Under the pieces are notes generated by a model. The model had not been told where the DNA came from, searched no databases, and saw only the letters and a list, made by a program, of their open reading frames with translations. From assembly GCA_017550165.1 (NCBI GenBank), contig JAFZQH010000007.1:1-39486 (forward strand): a stretch of DNA of 39,486 nt, in the 5' to 3' direction. The position numbers and the translations under genes are program-made. Each line of letters begins with the position of its first letter. Position 1 is the stretch's first letter. Shown piece after piece: positions 33,201 to 39,486 of this stretch. Origin of the DNA: Lachnospiraceae bacterium. Its GTDB lineage: Bacteria; Bacillota; Clostridia; Lachnospirales; Lachnospiraceae.

Positions 33201-34120
33201 GACAGGTGCTTGAGATCCATTTATCTCTTGCAGCCAAGGCTCTCGGATTCAATATAGCTACGCCTGTATTCGACGGTGCCAATGAGAACGACATCATGGA
33301 CACTCTGGATCTTGCAAATGACTATGTTAACCTTGAGTGGGATGAGTTCAAGAAGAAGCATGGTTCAGAACTTCTTCCCGAGGTGCTTAAATACCTTGAG
33401 GAGAATATGGACCATAGGGAACTCTGGAAGGGAGTGCCCATTTCCAGAGACGGTAAGGTAAGGCTTCGTGACGGAAGGACCGGCGAGTATTTCGACAGTC
33501 CCGTTACCATCGGACACATGCATTACCTGAAGCTCCACCATCTGGTAGATGATAAGATCCATGCACGTTCTACCGGACCATATTCACTTGTTACCCAGCA
33601 GCCTCTGGGTGGTAAGGCTCAGTTCGGAGGACAGCGTTTCGGAGAGATGGAGGTTTGGGCTCTGGAGGCATACGGAGCGTCATACACACTGCAAGAGATA
33701 CTTACCGTTAAGTCTGACGATGTTATCGGTCGTGTTAAGACTTACGAGGCTATCATAAAGGGAGATAATATTCCCGAACCTGCAATTCCTGAGTCATTTA
33801 AGGTGTTGCTTAAGGAACTTCAATCACTTGGTCTTGATGTTAATGTCCTTGATGAAAGGGGCAAAGAGGTTAAGATCATGGAGACCATCGATTACGGCGA
33901 TACGGATCTTAATTCCGTTATCGAAGGCGATCGTTTCGGTTTCGACAACAATGAATCATTTGAGGCTCACGGATATTCTACCGGAGAACTTACAGAGAAC
34001 GGTCTGGAAGAGCCGGATGATCCGGATGACTATGATTCGGATTATGACGATGAGGACGATTTTGACGATTTCGACGATGGACCCATCGGCGATATGGACT
34101 CCGATCCGGATGATGAATAA
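30236..34120 (+). CDS. rpoB: RNA polymerase beta subunit
   Basis: The 1294-residue catalytic subunit begins at ATG 30236 (AGAGGTGA seven bases upstream; the open frame extends to 30179 without support). The rifampicin region reads [20 protein letters not shown], with the common resistance positions in their sensitive state, and [16 protein letters not shown] follows. The [14 protein letters not shown] and [20 protein letters not shown] motifs of the C-terminal clamp are intact. The protein is longer than Bacillus RpoB and ends in an extremely acidic tail of about 34 residues rich in Asp (34019-34117). rpoC follows after 48 bases. Confidence 0.98.
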   Translation: MEKNRIRPVKSGTSVRMSYSRQKEVLEMPNLIEVQKNSYKWFLDEGLKEVFRDISPITDYSGQLSLEFVGFTLCEDDVKYSIEECKERDATYAAPLKVKVRLYNKEKDEINEHEIFMGDLPLMTETGTFVINGAERVIVSQLVRSPGIYYAVTHDKLGKKLYSCTVIPNRGAWLEYETDSNDVFYVRVDRTRKVPVTVLIRALGIGTNAEIIDLFGEEPKIVASFGKDVATNYQEGLLELYKKIRPGEPLSVESAESLITSMFFDPRRYDLAKVGRYKFNKKLLFRNRINGATLAEDVVDTLTGEIIAETGTVVTRELADNIQNAAVPSVLIQGEERNIKVISNMMVDINNFVPGIDARALGVTELVYYPALKAILEEYSDAEDIKDAIERGVSDLIPKHITKEDILASINYNMHLEYGLGNSDDIDHLGNRRIRAVGELLQNQYRIGLSRLERVVRERMTTQDQDGITPQSLINIRPVTAAAKEFFGSSQLSQFMDQNNPLGELTHKRRLSALGPGGLSRDRAGFEVRDVHYSHYGRMCPIETPEGPNIGLINSLATYARINEYGFIEAPYRKIDKSDPENPVVTDEVVYMTADEEDNYHVAQANEPLDDEGHFVRKNVSGRYKDETQEYERSMFDYMDVSPKMVFSVATALIPFLENDDANRALMGSNMQRQAVPLLTTEAPVVGTGMETKTAIDSGVCVVAKADGVVERATADEILVKGEDGTRERYHLTKFARSNQSNSYNQRPIVSKGDKVKAGDVIADGPSTAGGEIALGKNPLIGFMTWEGYNYEDAVLLSERLVQEDVYTSVHIEEYEAESRDTKLGPEEITRDVPGVGDDALKDLDERGIIRIGAEVRAGDILVGKVTPKGETELTAEERLLRAIFGEKAREVRDTSLKVPHGEYGVVVDAKVFTRENGDELSPGVNQAVRIYIAQKRKISVGDKMAGRHGNKGVVSRVLPVEDMPFLPNGRPLDIVLNPLGVPSRMNIGQVLEIHLSLAAKALGFNIATPVFDGANENDIMDTLDLANDYVNLEWDEFKKKHGSELLPEVLKYLEENMDHRELWKGVPISRDGKVRLRDGRTGEYFDSPVTIGHMHYLKLHHLVDDKIHARSTGPYSLVTQQPLGGKAQFGGQRFGEMEVWALEAYGASYTLQEILTVKSDDVIGRVKTYEAIIKGDNIPEPAIPESFKVLLKELQSLGLDVNVLDERGKEVKIMETIDYGDTDLNSVIEGDRFGFDNNESFEAHGYSTGELTENGLEEPDDPDDYDSDYDDEDDFDDFDDGPIGDMDSDPDDE

Positions 34121-34168
34121 AAAGTGATCTGAAGTTGTTCTTAATCTAAACAGAAAGGGAGAATTGCA

Positions 34169-37100
34169 ATGCCTGTTAATACAAAACAAGATGCTTATCA
34201 ACCTGTGACATTTGATGCGGTTAAGATAGGACTTGCATCACCTGAGAAGATCAGAGAATGGTCAAGAGGTGAGGTTAAGAAGCCCGAGACCATTAACTAC
34301 AGAACCTTAAAGCCGGAGAAGGAAGGCCTGTTCTGCGAAAGGATATTCGGACCCAGCAAGGACTGGGAGTGTCACTGCGGTAAGTATAAAAAGATCCGTT
34401 ACAAGGGAGTAGTCTGCGACCGATGCGGCGTTGAGGTTACCAAGGCCAATGTCCGCAGAGAGCGTATGGGCCACATTGAACTGGCAGCTCCTGTATCACA
34501 TATATGGTATTTCAAGGGAATCCCCAGCAGAATGGGACTCATTCTTGATATTTCACCCAGAACCCTGGAGCAGGTGCTTTACTTTGCAGCCTACATCGTA
34601 CTTGATCCTGCTGACACACCGCTTATGTACAAGCAGGTGCTCTCCGAGAAAGAGTATCAGGACGCGAGAGAGCAGTATGGTCCTGACTTCCGTGCAGGCA
34701 TGGGCGCAGAGGCTATTCAGGAACTCCTTATGGCCATTGACCTTGATAAGGAGTGCGAGGAATTAAAAGCCGAGCTTAAGGCCTCCACCGGTCAGAAGCG
34801 TGCAAGGGTCATCAAGAGACTTGAAGTGGTAGAATCCTTCAGAGGATCAGGAAATAAGCCGGAGTGGATGATCATGACGGTTATCCCGGTTATCCCGCCC
34901 GATCTTCGTCCTATGGTTCAGCTTGACGGCGGAAGATTTGCCACATCTGACCTTAATGACCTTTACAGAAGGATCATCAACAGAAACAACAGGCTTCGCA
35001 GGCTTCTTGAGCTTGGAGCTCCCGATATCATCGTTAAGAATGAAAAGAGAATGCTCCAGGAGGCTGTTGATGCCCTGATCGATAACGGCAGAAGGGGAAG
35101 ACCCGTTACCGGCCCCGGCAACAGGGCCCTGAAGTCCTTATCAGACATGCTTAAGGGTAAGTCGGGACGTTTCCGTCAGAACCTTCTTGGAAAGCGTGTT
35201 GACTATTCAGGACGTTCCGTTATCGTTGTAGGCCCCGAACTTAAGATATATCAGTGCGGTCTGCCGAAAGAGATGGCTATTGAACTCTTTAAGCCCTTCG
35301 TTATGAAGGAGCTGGTGGCAAACGGCACATCACATAACATAAAGAGCGCCAAGAAGGCGGTTGAGAGGCTTGAGCCCGTTGTGTGGGACGTTCTTGAGGA
35401 CGTTATCAAAGAGCACCCGGTTATGCTTAACCGTGCTCCTACACTCCACAGACTGGGTATCCAGTCCTTTGAGCCGGTACTTGTAGAAGGTAAGGCCATC
35501 AAGCTTCATCCTCTTGTATGTACGGCTTATAATGCTGACTTCGACGGTGACCAGATGGCTGTCCATCTCCCTCTGTCCATGGAGGCTCAGGCGGAGAGCA
35601 GATTCCTTATGCTCTCTCCCAACAACCTGCTTAAGCCTTCAGACGGCGGTCCCGTGGCAGTTCCTTCCCAGGATATGGTCCTCGGTATATATTACCTGAC
35701 CATGCATAAGGAGAGAGATTACAGCGGCGATGAGGAGATGTGTGAGAAGGTCATCGCTGAGTTTGACAGTGTCGAGGCTGTAAAAGAGGCATACAACAAA
35801 TATCAGGAGAAGAAAGCTAAAGCCTGTGCCAAGATCGCTATCAAAGAAGAAAACAAGGAGAAGCTGGAAGCTGCCCTTGATAAGGCGTTAAAGGATTCTC
35901 CCAGATTAGAGCCGGATGCTATCATCAGAGTATGTATCGATCCGGAGAGAAATCGTAATATCGTATGTTCCGTAGAAGATGTCATGGGTCATTACTTCAA
36001 CAACGTTAATGTTGCTATCCTGGCTCACGAGAACGGTATCATCACATTACATCAGTACATTTATGTCAGTGTTGAGGGAACATTTAACGGCGAAAAGGTT
36101 CGGGGTATCATAAGGACCACACTGGGAAGACTCATTTTCAATGAGGTTATCCCCCAGGATATCGGTTTTATCGACAGGTCCAAGAAGGAGAACACCCTTG
36201 TTCCCGAGATCGACTTCCATGTTGGCAAGAAGCAGTTGAAGCAGATCCTTGAGAAGGTTATCAATACTCACGGCGCCACTAAGACGGCAGAGGTTCTTGA
36301 CCATATCAAGGCTATGGGATACAAGTATTCCACCAAGGCTGCCATGACTGTTTCCATTTCGGACATGACGGTGCCCGCTGCCAAGGCACAGCTTATCGAA
36401 GAAGCCCAGGCTACCGTTGATAAGATCACCAGAAAGCATAAGCGTGGACAGAGTACAGAGGAAGAGAGATACAAGGAAGTTATCGAGACATGGAAGAGAA
36501 CAGATGAGACTCTTACCAAAGAGCTTCTGGATGGTCTTGATAAATATAACAATATCTTCATGATGGCTGATTCAGGAGCCCGTGGTTCCGATAAGCAGAT
36601 CAAGCAGCTGGCAGGTATGCGTGGACTTATGGCCGATACTACCGGACGTACCATAGAGCTTCCCATCAAGTCCAACTTCCGTGAAGGTCTTGACGTTCTG
36701 GAGTACTTTATGTCGGCACACGGTGCCCGTAAAGGTCTTTCGGATACGGCTCTTCGTACGGCGGACTCCGGTTATCTGACCAGACGTCTTGTTGACGTTT
36801 CTCAGGAACTTATCATTTGTGAAGTTGACTGCTGCGAGGATACGGGTGAGATCCCCGGAATGTATGTGAGAGCATTCTCCGACGGCAAGGAGATCATTGA
36901 AAGCCTTCAGGAGAGGATCACAGGAAGATATGCAGCCGAGGATATTGTTGATGCCGAGGGCAATGTCCTTGTTAAGGCAAATACCATGATCACACCCAGA
37001 CGTGCGGCTACCGTTATTGAAAAGGGTGTTGATGAGAAGGGTCAGCCTCTTACAAGGGTTAAGATAAGAAATATACTTACATGTAAGTCCAAGGTAGGTA

Positions 37101-38119
37101 TCTGCAGCAAGTGCTACGGTACCAACATGGCTACAGGTGAGGCTGTCCAGGTAGGTGAGGCTGTAGGTATCATTGCCGCACAGTCCATCGGTGAGCCCGG
37201 TACACAGCTTACCATGCGTACATTCCATACCGGTGGTGTTGCCGGAGATGATATCACACAGGGTCTTCCCCGTGTCGAGGAGCTCTTCGAGGCAAGAACA
37301 CCTAAGGGACTTGCTATCATCTCTGAATTTGCGGGAACCGTTACCATCAACGATACCAAGAAGAAACGTGAGATCGTTGTTTCAAATGATGAGACAGGCG
37401 ACTCCAAGGCCTACCTTATTCCCTACGGTTCAAGGATCAAGGTTACAGACGGCCAGGTTATTGAAGCCGGAGACGAGCTTACCGAGGGTAGTGTTAATCC
37501 CCACGATATCCTTAAGATCAAGGGCGTTCGTTCGGCTCAGGATTACATGCTCCAGGAGGTTCAGCGTGTTTACAGGCTTCAGGGTGTTGAGATCAACGAT
37601 AAGCATATCGAGGTTATCGTTCGTCAGATGCTTAAGCGTGTCCGCATAGAGAATAACGGAGATACGGACCTTCTTCCGGGAACTCTGGTTGATATCCTTG
37701 ATTATGAAGAGATCAACAAGCAGATGGAAGCAGAGGGCAAGGAGCCGGCCGAGGGTGTACAGATCATGCTGGGTATAACCAAGGCATCACTTGCTACCAA
37801 CTCATTCCTTTCAGCGGCTTCCTTCCAGGAGACTACAAAGGTTCTTACGGATGCGGCCATCAAGGGTAAGGTCGATCCCCTTATCGGACTGAAGGAGAAC
37901 GTTCTTATCGGTAAGCTGATACCTGCGGGAACGGGAATGAAGAGATACCGCAACGTTAAGCTGGATTCCGATTATATACGGAATGTTCCCAAGCCGGCAC
38001 AGGAGGCTGAGGAAGCGTCTTCAAAGGAGACTGAGGACATGGCTCCGGTAGCATTTGAGGACATCGAAGAGAATTTTGATGAAGTTATCACCGATACAGC
38101 TTCCGATGATGAGGAATGA
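34169..38119 (+). CDS. rpoC: RNA polymerase beta-prime subunit
   Basis: The 1316-residue subunit has the zinc ribbon ([20 protein letters not shown]), the active-site triad NADFDGDQM, the second zinc site (CEVDCC and [13 protein letters not shown]) and the trigger loop ([15 protein letters not shown]). It exceeds the roughly 1200 residues usual in Firmicutes. Part of the excess is an insertion of about 85 residues (positions about 516-612, Lys/Glu/Ala-rich) after VLGIYYLTM, where most RpoC proteins have a short loop. The rest is an acidic tail. GGGAGAA lies before the ATG. Confidence 0.98.
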   Translation: MPVNTKQDAYQPVTFDAVKIGLASPEKIREWSRGEVKKPETINYRTLKPEKEGLFCERIFGPSKDWECHCGKYKKIRYKGVVCDRCGVEVTKANVRRERMGHIELAAPVSHIWYFKGIPSRMGLILDISPRTLEQVLYFAAYIVLDPADTPLMYKQVLSEKEYQDAREQYGPDFRAGMGAEAIQELLMAIDLDKECEELKAELKASTGQKRARVIKRLEVVESFRGSGNKPEWMIMTVIPVIPPDLRPMVQLDGGRFATSDLNDLYRRIINRNNRLRRLLELGAPDIIVKNEKRMLQEAVDALIDNGRRGRPVTGPGNRALKSLSDMLKGKSGRFRQNLLGKRVDYSGRSVIVVGPELKIYQCGLPKEMAIELFKPFVMKELVANGTSHNIKSAKKAVERLEPVVWDVLEDVIKEHPVMLNRAPTLHRLGIQSFEPVLVEGKAIKLHPLVCTAYNADFDGDQMAVHLPLSMEAQAESRFLMLSPNNLLKPSDGGPVAVPSQDMVLGIYYLTMHKERDYSGDEEMCEKVIAEFDSVEAVKEAYNKYQEKKAKACAKIAIKEENKEKLEAALDKALKDSPRLEPDAIIRVCIDPERNRNIVCSVEDVMGHYFNNVNVAILAHENGIITLHQYIYVSVEGTFNGEKVRGIIRTTLGRLIFNEVIPQDIGFIDRSKKENTLVPEIDFHVGKKQLKQILEKVINTHGATKTAEVLDHIKAMGYKYSTKAAMTVSISDMTVPAAKAQLIEEAQATVDKITRKHKRGQSTEEERYKEVIETWKRTDETLTKELLDGLDKYNNIFMMADSGARGSDKQIKQLAGMRGLMADTTGRTIELPIKSNFREGLDVLEYFMSAHGARKGLSDTALRTADSGYLTRRLVDVSQELIICEVDCCEDTGEIPGMYVRAFSDGKEIIESLQERITGRYAAEDIVDAEGNVLVKANTMITPRRAATVIEKGVDEKGQPLTRVKIRNILTCKSKVGICSKCYGTNMATGEAVQVGEAVGIIAAQSIGEPGTQLTMRTFHTGGVAGDDITQGLPRVEELFEARTPKGLAIISEFAGTVTINDTKKKREIVVSNDETGDSKAYLIPYGSRIKVTDGQVIEAGDELTEGSVNPHDILKIKGVRSAQDYMLQEVQRVYRLQGVEINDKHIEVIVRQMLKRVRIENNGDTDLLPGTLVDILDYEEINKQMEAEGKEPAEGVQIMLGITKASLATNSFLSAASFQETTKVLTDAAIKGKVDPLIGLKENVLIGKLIPAGTGMKRYRNVKLDSDYIRNVPKPAQEAEEASSKETEDMAPVAFEDIEENFDEVITDTASDDEE

Positions 38120-38143
38120 TCGAGATATAATTACATATTTTTC

Positions 38144-38172
38144 TTGACAAGAGAAAACCAAATGTCTATAAT
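38144..38172 (+). promoter_or_regulatory. Consensus sigma-A promoter of the str operon
   Basis: TTGACA (38144-38149), exactly 17 bases, TATAAT (38167-38172): a perfect match. The predicted start near 38179 falls within the left arm of the hairpin at 38175-38210. Confidence 0.9.
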
Positions 38173-38174
38173 TA

Positions 38175-38216
38175 TTTAGCGTGTATGGGCTTTTGCCCAT
38201 ACATGCTAAATTTTTT
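38175..38216 (+). terminator. Strong hairpin terminator overlapping the str start site
   Basis: 38175-38190 pairs with 38195-38210 over 16 positions (one G-T) around TTTT, followed by TTTTTT (38211-38216). It is a textbook terminator for rpoBC. Because it begins two bases after the -10 of the str promoter, RNA from that promoter would carry most of the stem as well and could be attenuated. Confidence 0.9.
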
Positions 38217-38250
38217 GCACTATCAGACTATATACAGGAGGTGAATTTAA

Positions 38251-38670
38251 ATGCCAACATTTAACCAGTTAGTCAGAAAAGGAAGACAGACTTCAGTTAA
38301 GAAATCTACGGCACCTGCTCTTTTAAAGGGATTTAACTCTCTTCAGAAGAAGGCGACGGACATTGCTTCTCCCCAGAAGAGAGGTGTATGTACAGCTGTT
38401 AAGACTGCCACACCTAAGAAGCCTAACTCCGCTTTGAGAAAGATCGCCAGAGTACGTCTTTCCAACGGTATTGAGGTTACAAGCTATATCCCCGGTGAAG
38501 GACATAACCTTCAGGAGCATAGCGTTGTTCTCATCAGAGGCGGAAGAGTTAAGGACCTGCCCGGTACCAGATACCATATCGTAAGAGGTACCCTTGATAC
38601 CGCAGGAGTTGCTAACAGAAAGCAGGCTCGTTCAAAGTACGGCGCCAAGAGACCCAAGGCAGCCAAATAA
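38251..38670 (+). CDS. rpsL: 30S ribosomal protein S12
   Basis: The 139-residue decoding-centre protein has [15 protein letters not shown] and [20 protein letters not shown] followed by PG. The lysines whose change gives streptomycin resistance (in PKKPN and GRVKDLPG) are in the sensitive form, and the Asp next to the second is the usual methylthiolation site. CAGGAGGTGA lies seven bases before the ATG. Confidence 0.98.
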   Translation: MPTFNQLVRKGRQTSVKKSTAPALLKGFNSLQKKATDIASPQKRGVCTAVKTATPKKPNSALRKIARVRLSNGIEVTSYIPGEGHNLQEHSVVLIRGGRVKDLPGTRYHIVRGTLDTAGVANRKQARSKYGAKRPKAAK

Positions 38671-38695
38671 GAGCCGGCTAAAGTAATCACAAACG

Positions 38696-38725
38696 TAAAC
38701 ATAAAGTGTTGGTGTTTAGATTTTT
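38696..38725 (+). promoter_or_regulatory. Weak AT-rich hairpin between rpsL and rpsG
   Basis: TAAACA (38696-38701) pairs with TGTTTA (38713-38718), then GATTTTTTA. The 141-base gap to rpsG may hold an S7-type regulatory structure, but only this stem and a 5-bp CACAT/ATGTG pairing are visible. Confidence 0.3.
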
Positions 38726-38811
38726 TATAAGGAAAATCCTAGGCGAACGAACACATGTAAGCGAGTAATGTGAGTACCGATGAATTAATGATTATTAAGG
38801 AGGGAAGTAAC

Positions 38812-39282
38812 GTGCCACGTAAAGGACATACCCAAAAGAGAGATGTATTGGCTGATCCTATGTACAATAACAAGGTGGTTACCAAGCTTATCAATAACAT
38901 CATGTTAGACGGTAAGAAGGGTGTTGCCCAGAAGATTGTATACGGCGCATTCGACAGAGTTGCCGAGAAGACAGGAAAAGAGCCGATAGAAGTATTCGAG
39001 GAGGCTATGAACAACATCATGCCTCAGCTCGAGGTTAAGGCAAGACGTATCGGTGGTGCTACATATCAGGTACCTATCGAGGTTCGTCCTGACAGACGTC
39101 AGGCCCTTGCACTTCGCTGGATGACTACATTCTCACGTGCAAGAGGCGAGAAGACCATGGAAGAGAGACTTGCCAATGAGATCATGGATGCTGCCAACAA
39201 TACAGGCGCATCTGTTAAGAGAAAAGAAGATATGCATAAGATGGCAGAGGCTAACAGAGCTTTTGCTCATTACAGATTCTAA
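38812..39282 (+). CDS. rpsG: 30S ribosomal protein S7
   Basis: The 156-residue protein begins with GTG at 38812, seven bases after AAGGAGGG, giving the standard N-terminus [31 protein letters not shown] and the C-terminal [13 protein letters not shown] are diagnostic. It nucleates assembly of the small-subunit head. The open frame runs 14 codons further upstream through the ribosome site, which I reject. Confidence 0.98.
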   Translation: MPRKGHTQKRDVLADPMYNNKVVTKLINNIMLDGKKGVAQKIVYGAFDRVAEKTGKEPIEVFEEAMNNIMPQLEVKARRIGGATYQVPIEVRPDRRQALALRWMTTFSRARGEKTMEERLANEIMDAANNTGASVKRKEDMHKMAEANRAFAHYRF

Positions 39283-39298
39283 TAAGGAGGAATAGCCG

Positions 39299-39486
39299 TT
39301 GGCTGGAAGAGAATATCCTTTAGAGAGAACGCGTAATATCGGTATTATGGCTCATATCGATGCCGGTAAGACCACAACCACCGAGCGTATCCTCTATTAT
39401 ACAGGTATTAATCACAAGATCGGTGAGACTCATGACGGTACTGCTACCATGGACTGGATGGAGCAGGAGCAGGAGAGAGGTATCAC
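39299..39486 (+). CDS. fusA: Elongation factor G, N-terminal part (continues past the window)
   Basis: TTG at 39299, eight bases after AAGGAGG, starts a frame open to the right edge. It contains [20 protein letters not shown] (the P-loop AHxDAGKTT), [20 protein letters not shown] of switch I, as in EF-G. This GTPase drives ribosomal translocation. It is 16 bases downstream of rpsG, the usual str operon order. Confidence 0.97.
   Translation, partial: MAGREYPLERTRNIGIMAHIDAGKTTTTERILYYTGINHKIGETHDGTATMDWMEQEQERGI

Noticed and set aside
1-39486. Insertion sequences, CRISPR arrays, tRNA or rRNA genes
   Set aside because: No transposase, spaced direct repeats, cloverleaf or rRNA motifs were seen on either strand.

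Overview
The window reads as chromosomal DNA of a motile Gram-positive Clostridia member, most likely a Lachnospiraceae (Butyrivibrio/Roseburia-like). The basis is its flagellins with a sigma-28 promoter, strong AGGAGG ribosome binding sites with frequent TTG/GTG starts, TTGACA-N17-TATAAT promoters, and the order rpmG-secE-nusG-rplK-rplA-rplJ-rplL-rpoB-rpoC-rpsL-rpsG-fusA. The genus is inference from protein style, not a database match.

Layout. (1) 1-1720: the tail of one flagellin gene and a complete second flagellin, each with its own terminator. (2) 1742-4158: a sigma-A promoter, a small unknown gene and a Maf-type (DUF115) flagellin glycosyltransferase. (3) 4160-8500: an intergenic pair of perfect DnaA boxes, then a pseudaminic-acid-like set (PseB-type dehydratase, RmlD-like reductase, NeuB/PseI synthase, GNAT acetyltransferase, PseF cytidylyltransferase) that lacks recognisable PseC and PseG. 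(4) 8567-21032: a long same-strand set of sugar genes: a nucleotidyltransferase-PfkB kinase fusion in inverted HldE order, a CgeB-like glycosyltransferase, a split transketolase, two Rossmann-methyltransferase fusions flanking a radical SAM/SPASM enzyme, two SDR epimerases, and GmhA/GmhB-like enzymes. A DUF3990-like gene pair sits inside it. (5) 21077-23626: a strong promoter covered by a 21-bp inverted repeat, a second DUF3990-like gene paired with an XRE regulator, and another glycosyltransferase. (6) 23652-26463, minus strand: a MEMO-AMMECR1 fusion and a FliD-like protein. (7) 26540-39486: divergent promoters and the rif/str ribosomal-RNA polymerase region, with an L10-leader attenuator and promoter/terminator cassettes before rpoB and rpsL.

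How it fits together. Regions 1-5 look like a flagellin glycosylation island. Maf transfers a CMP-activated nonulosonic acid made by the pse-like genes. The transketolase, GmhA, kinase/nucleotidyltransferase and GmhB genes could supply a nucleotide-activated heptose for the CgeB-like glycosyltransferases, with methyltransferases and SDRs decorating the sugar. Embedded in the island are two gene pairs whose first members resemble ADP-ribosyltransferase-fold DUF3990 proteins. Their second members are unrelated to each other, an arrangement expected of toxin-antitoxin-like modules. These pairs, with the operator palindrome of the second, are the best candidate for an undescribed system here.
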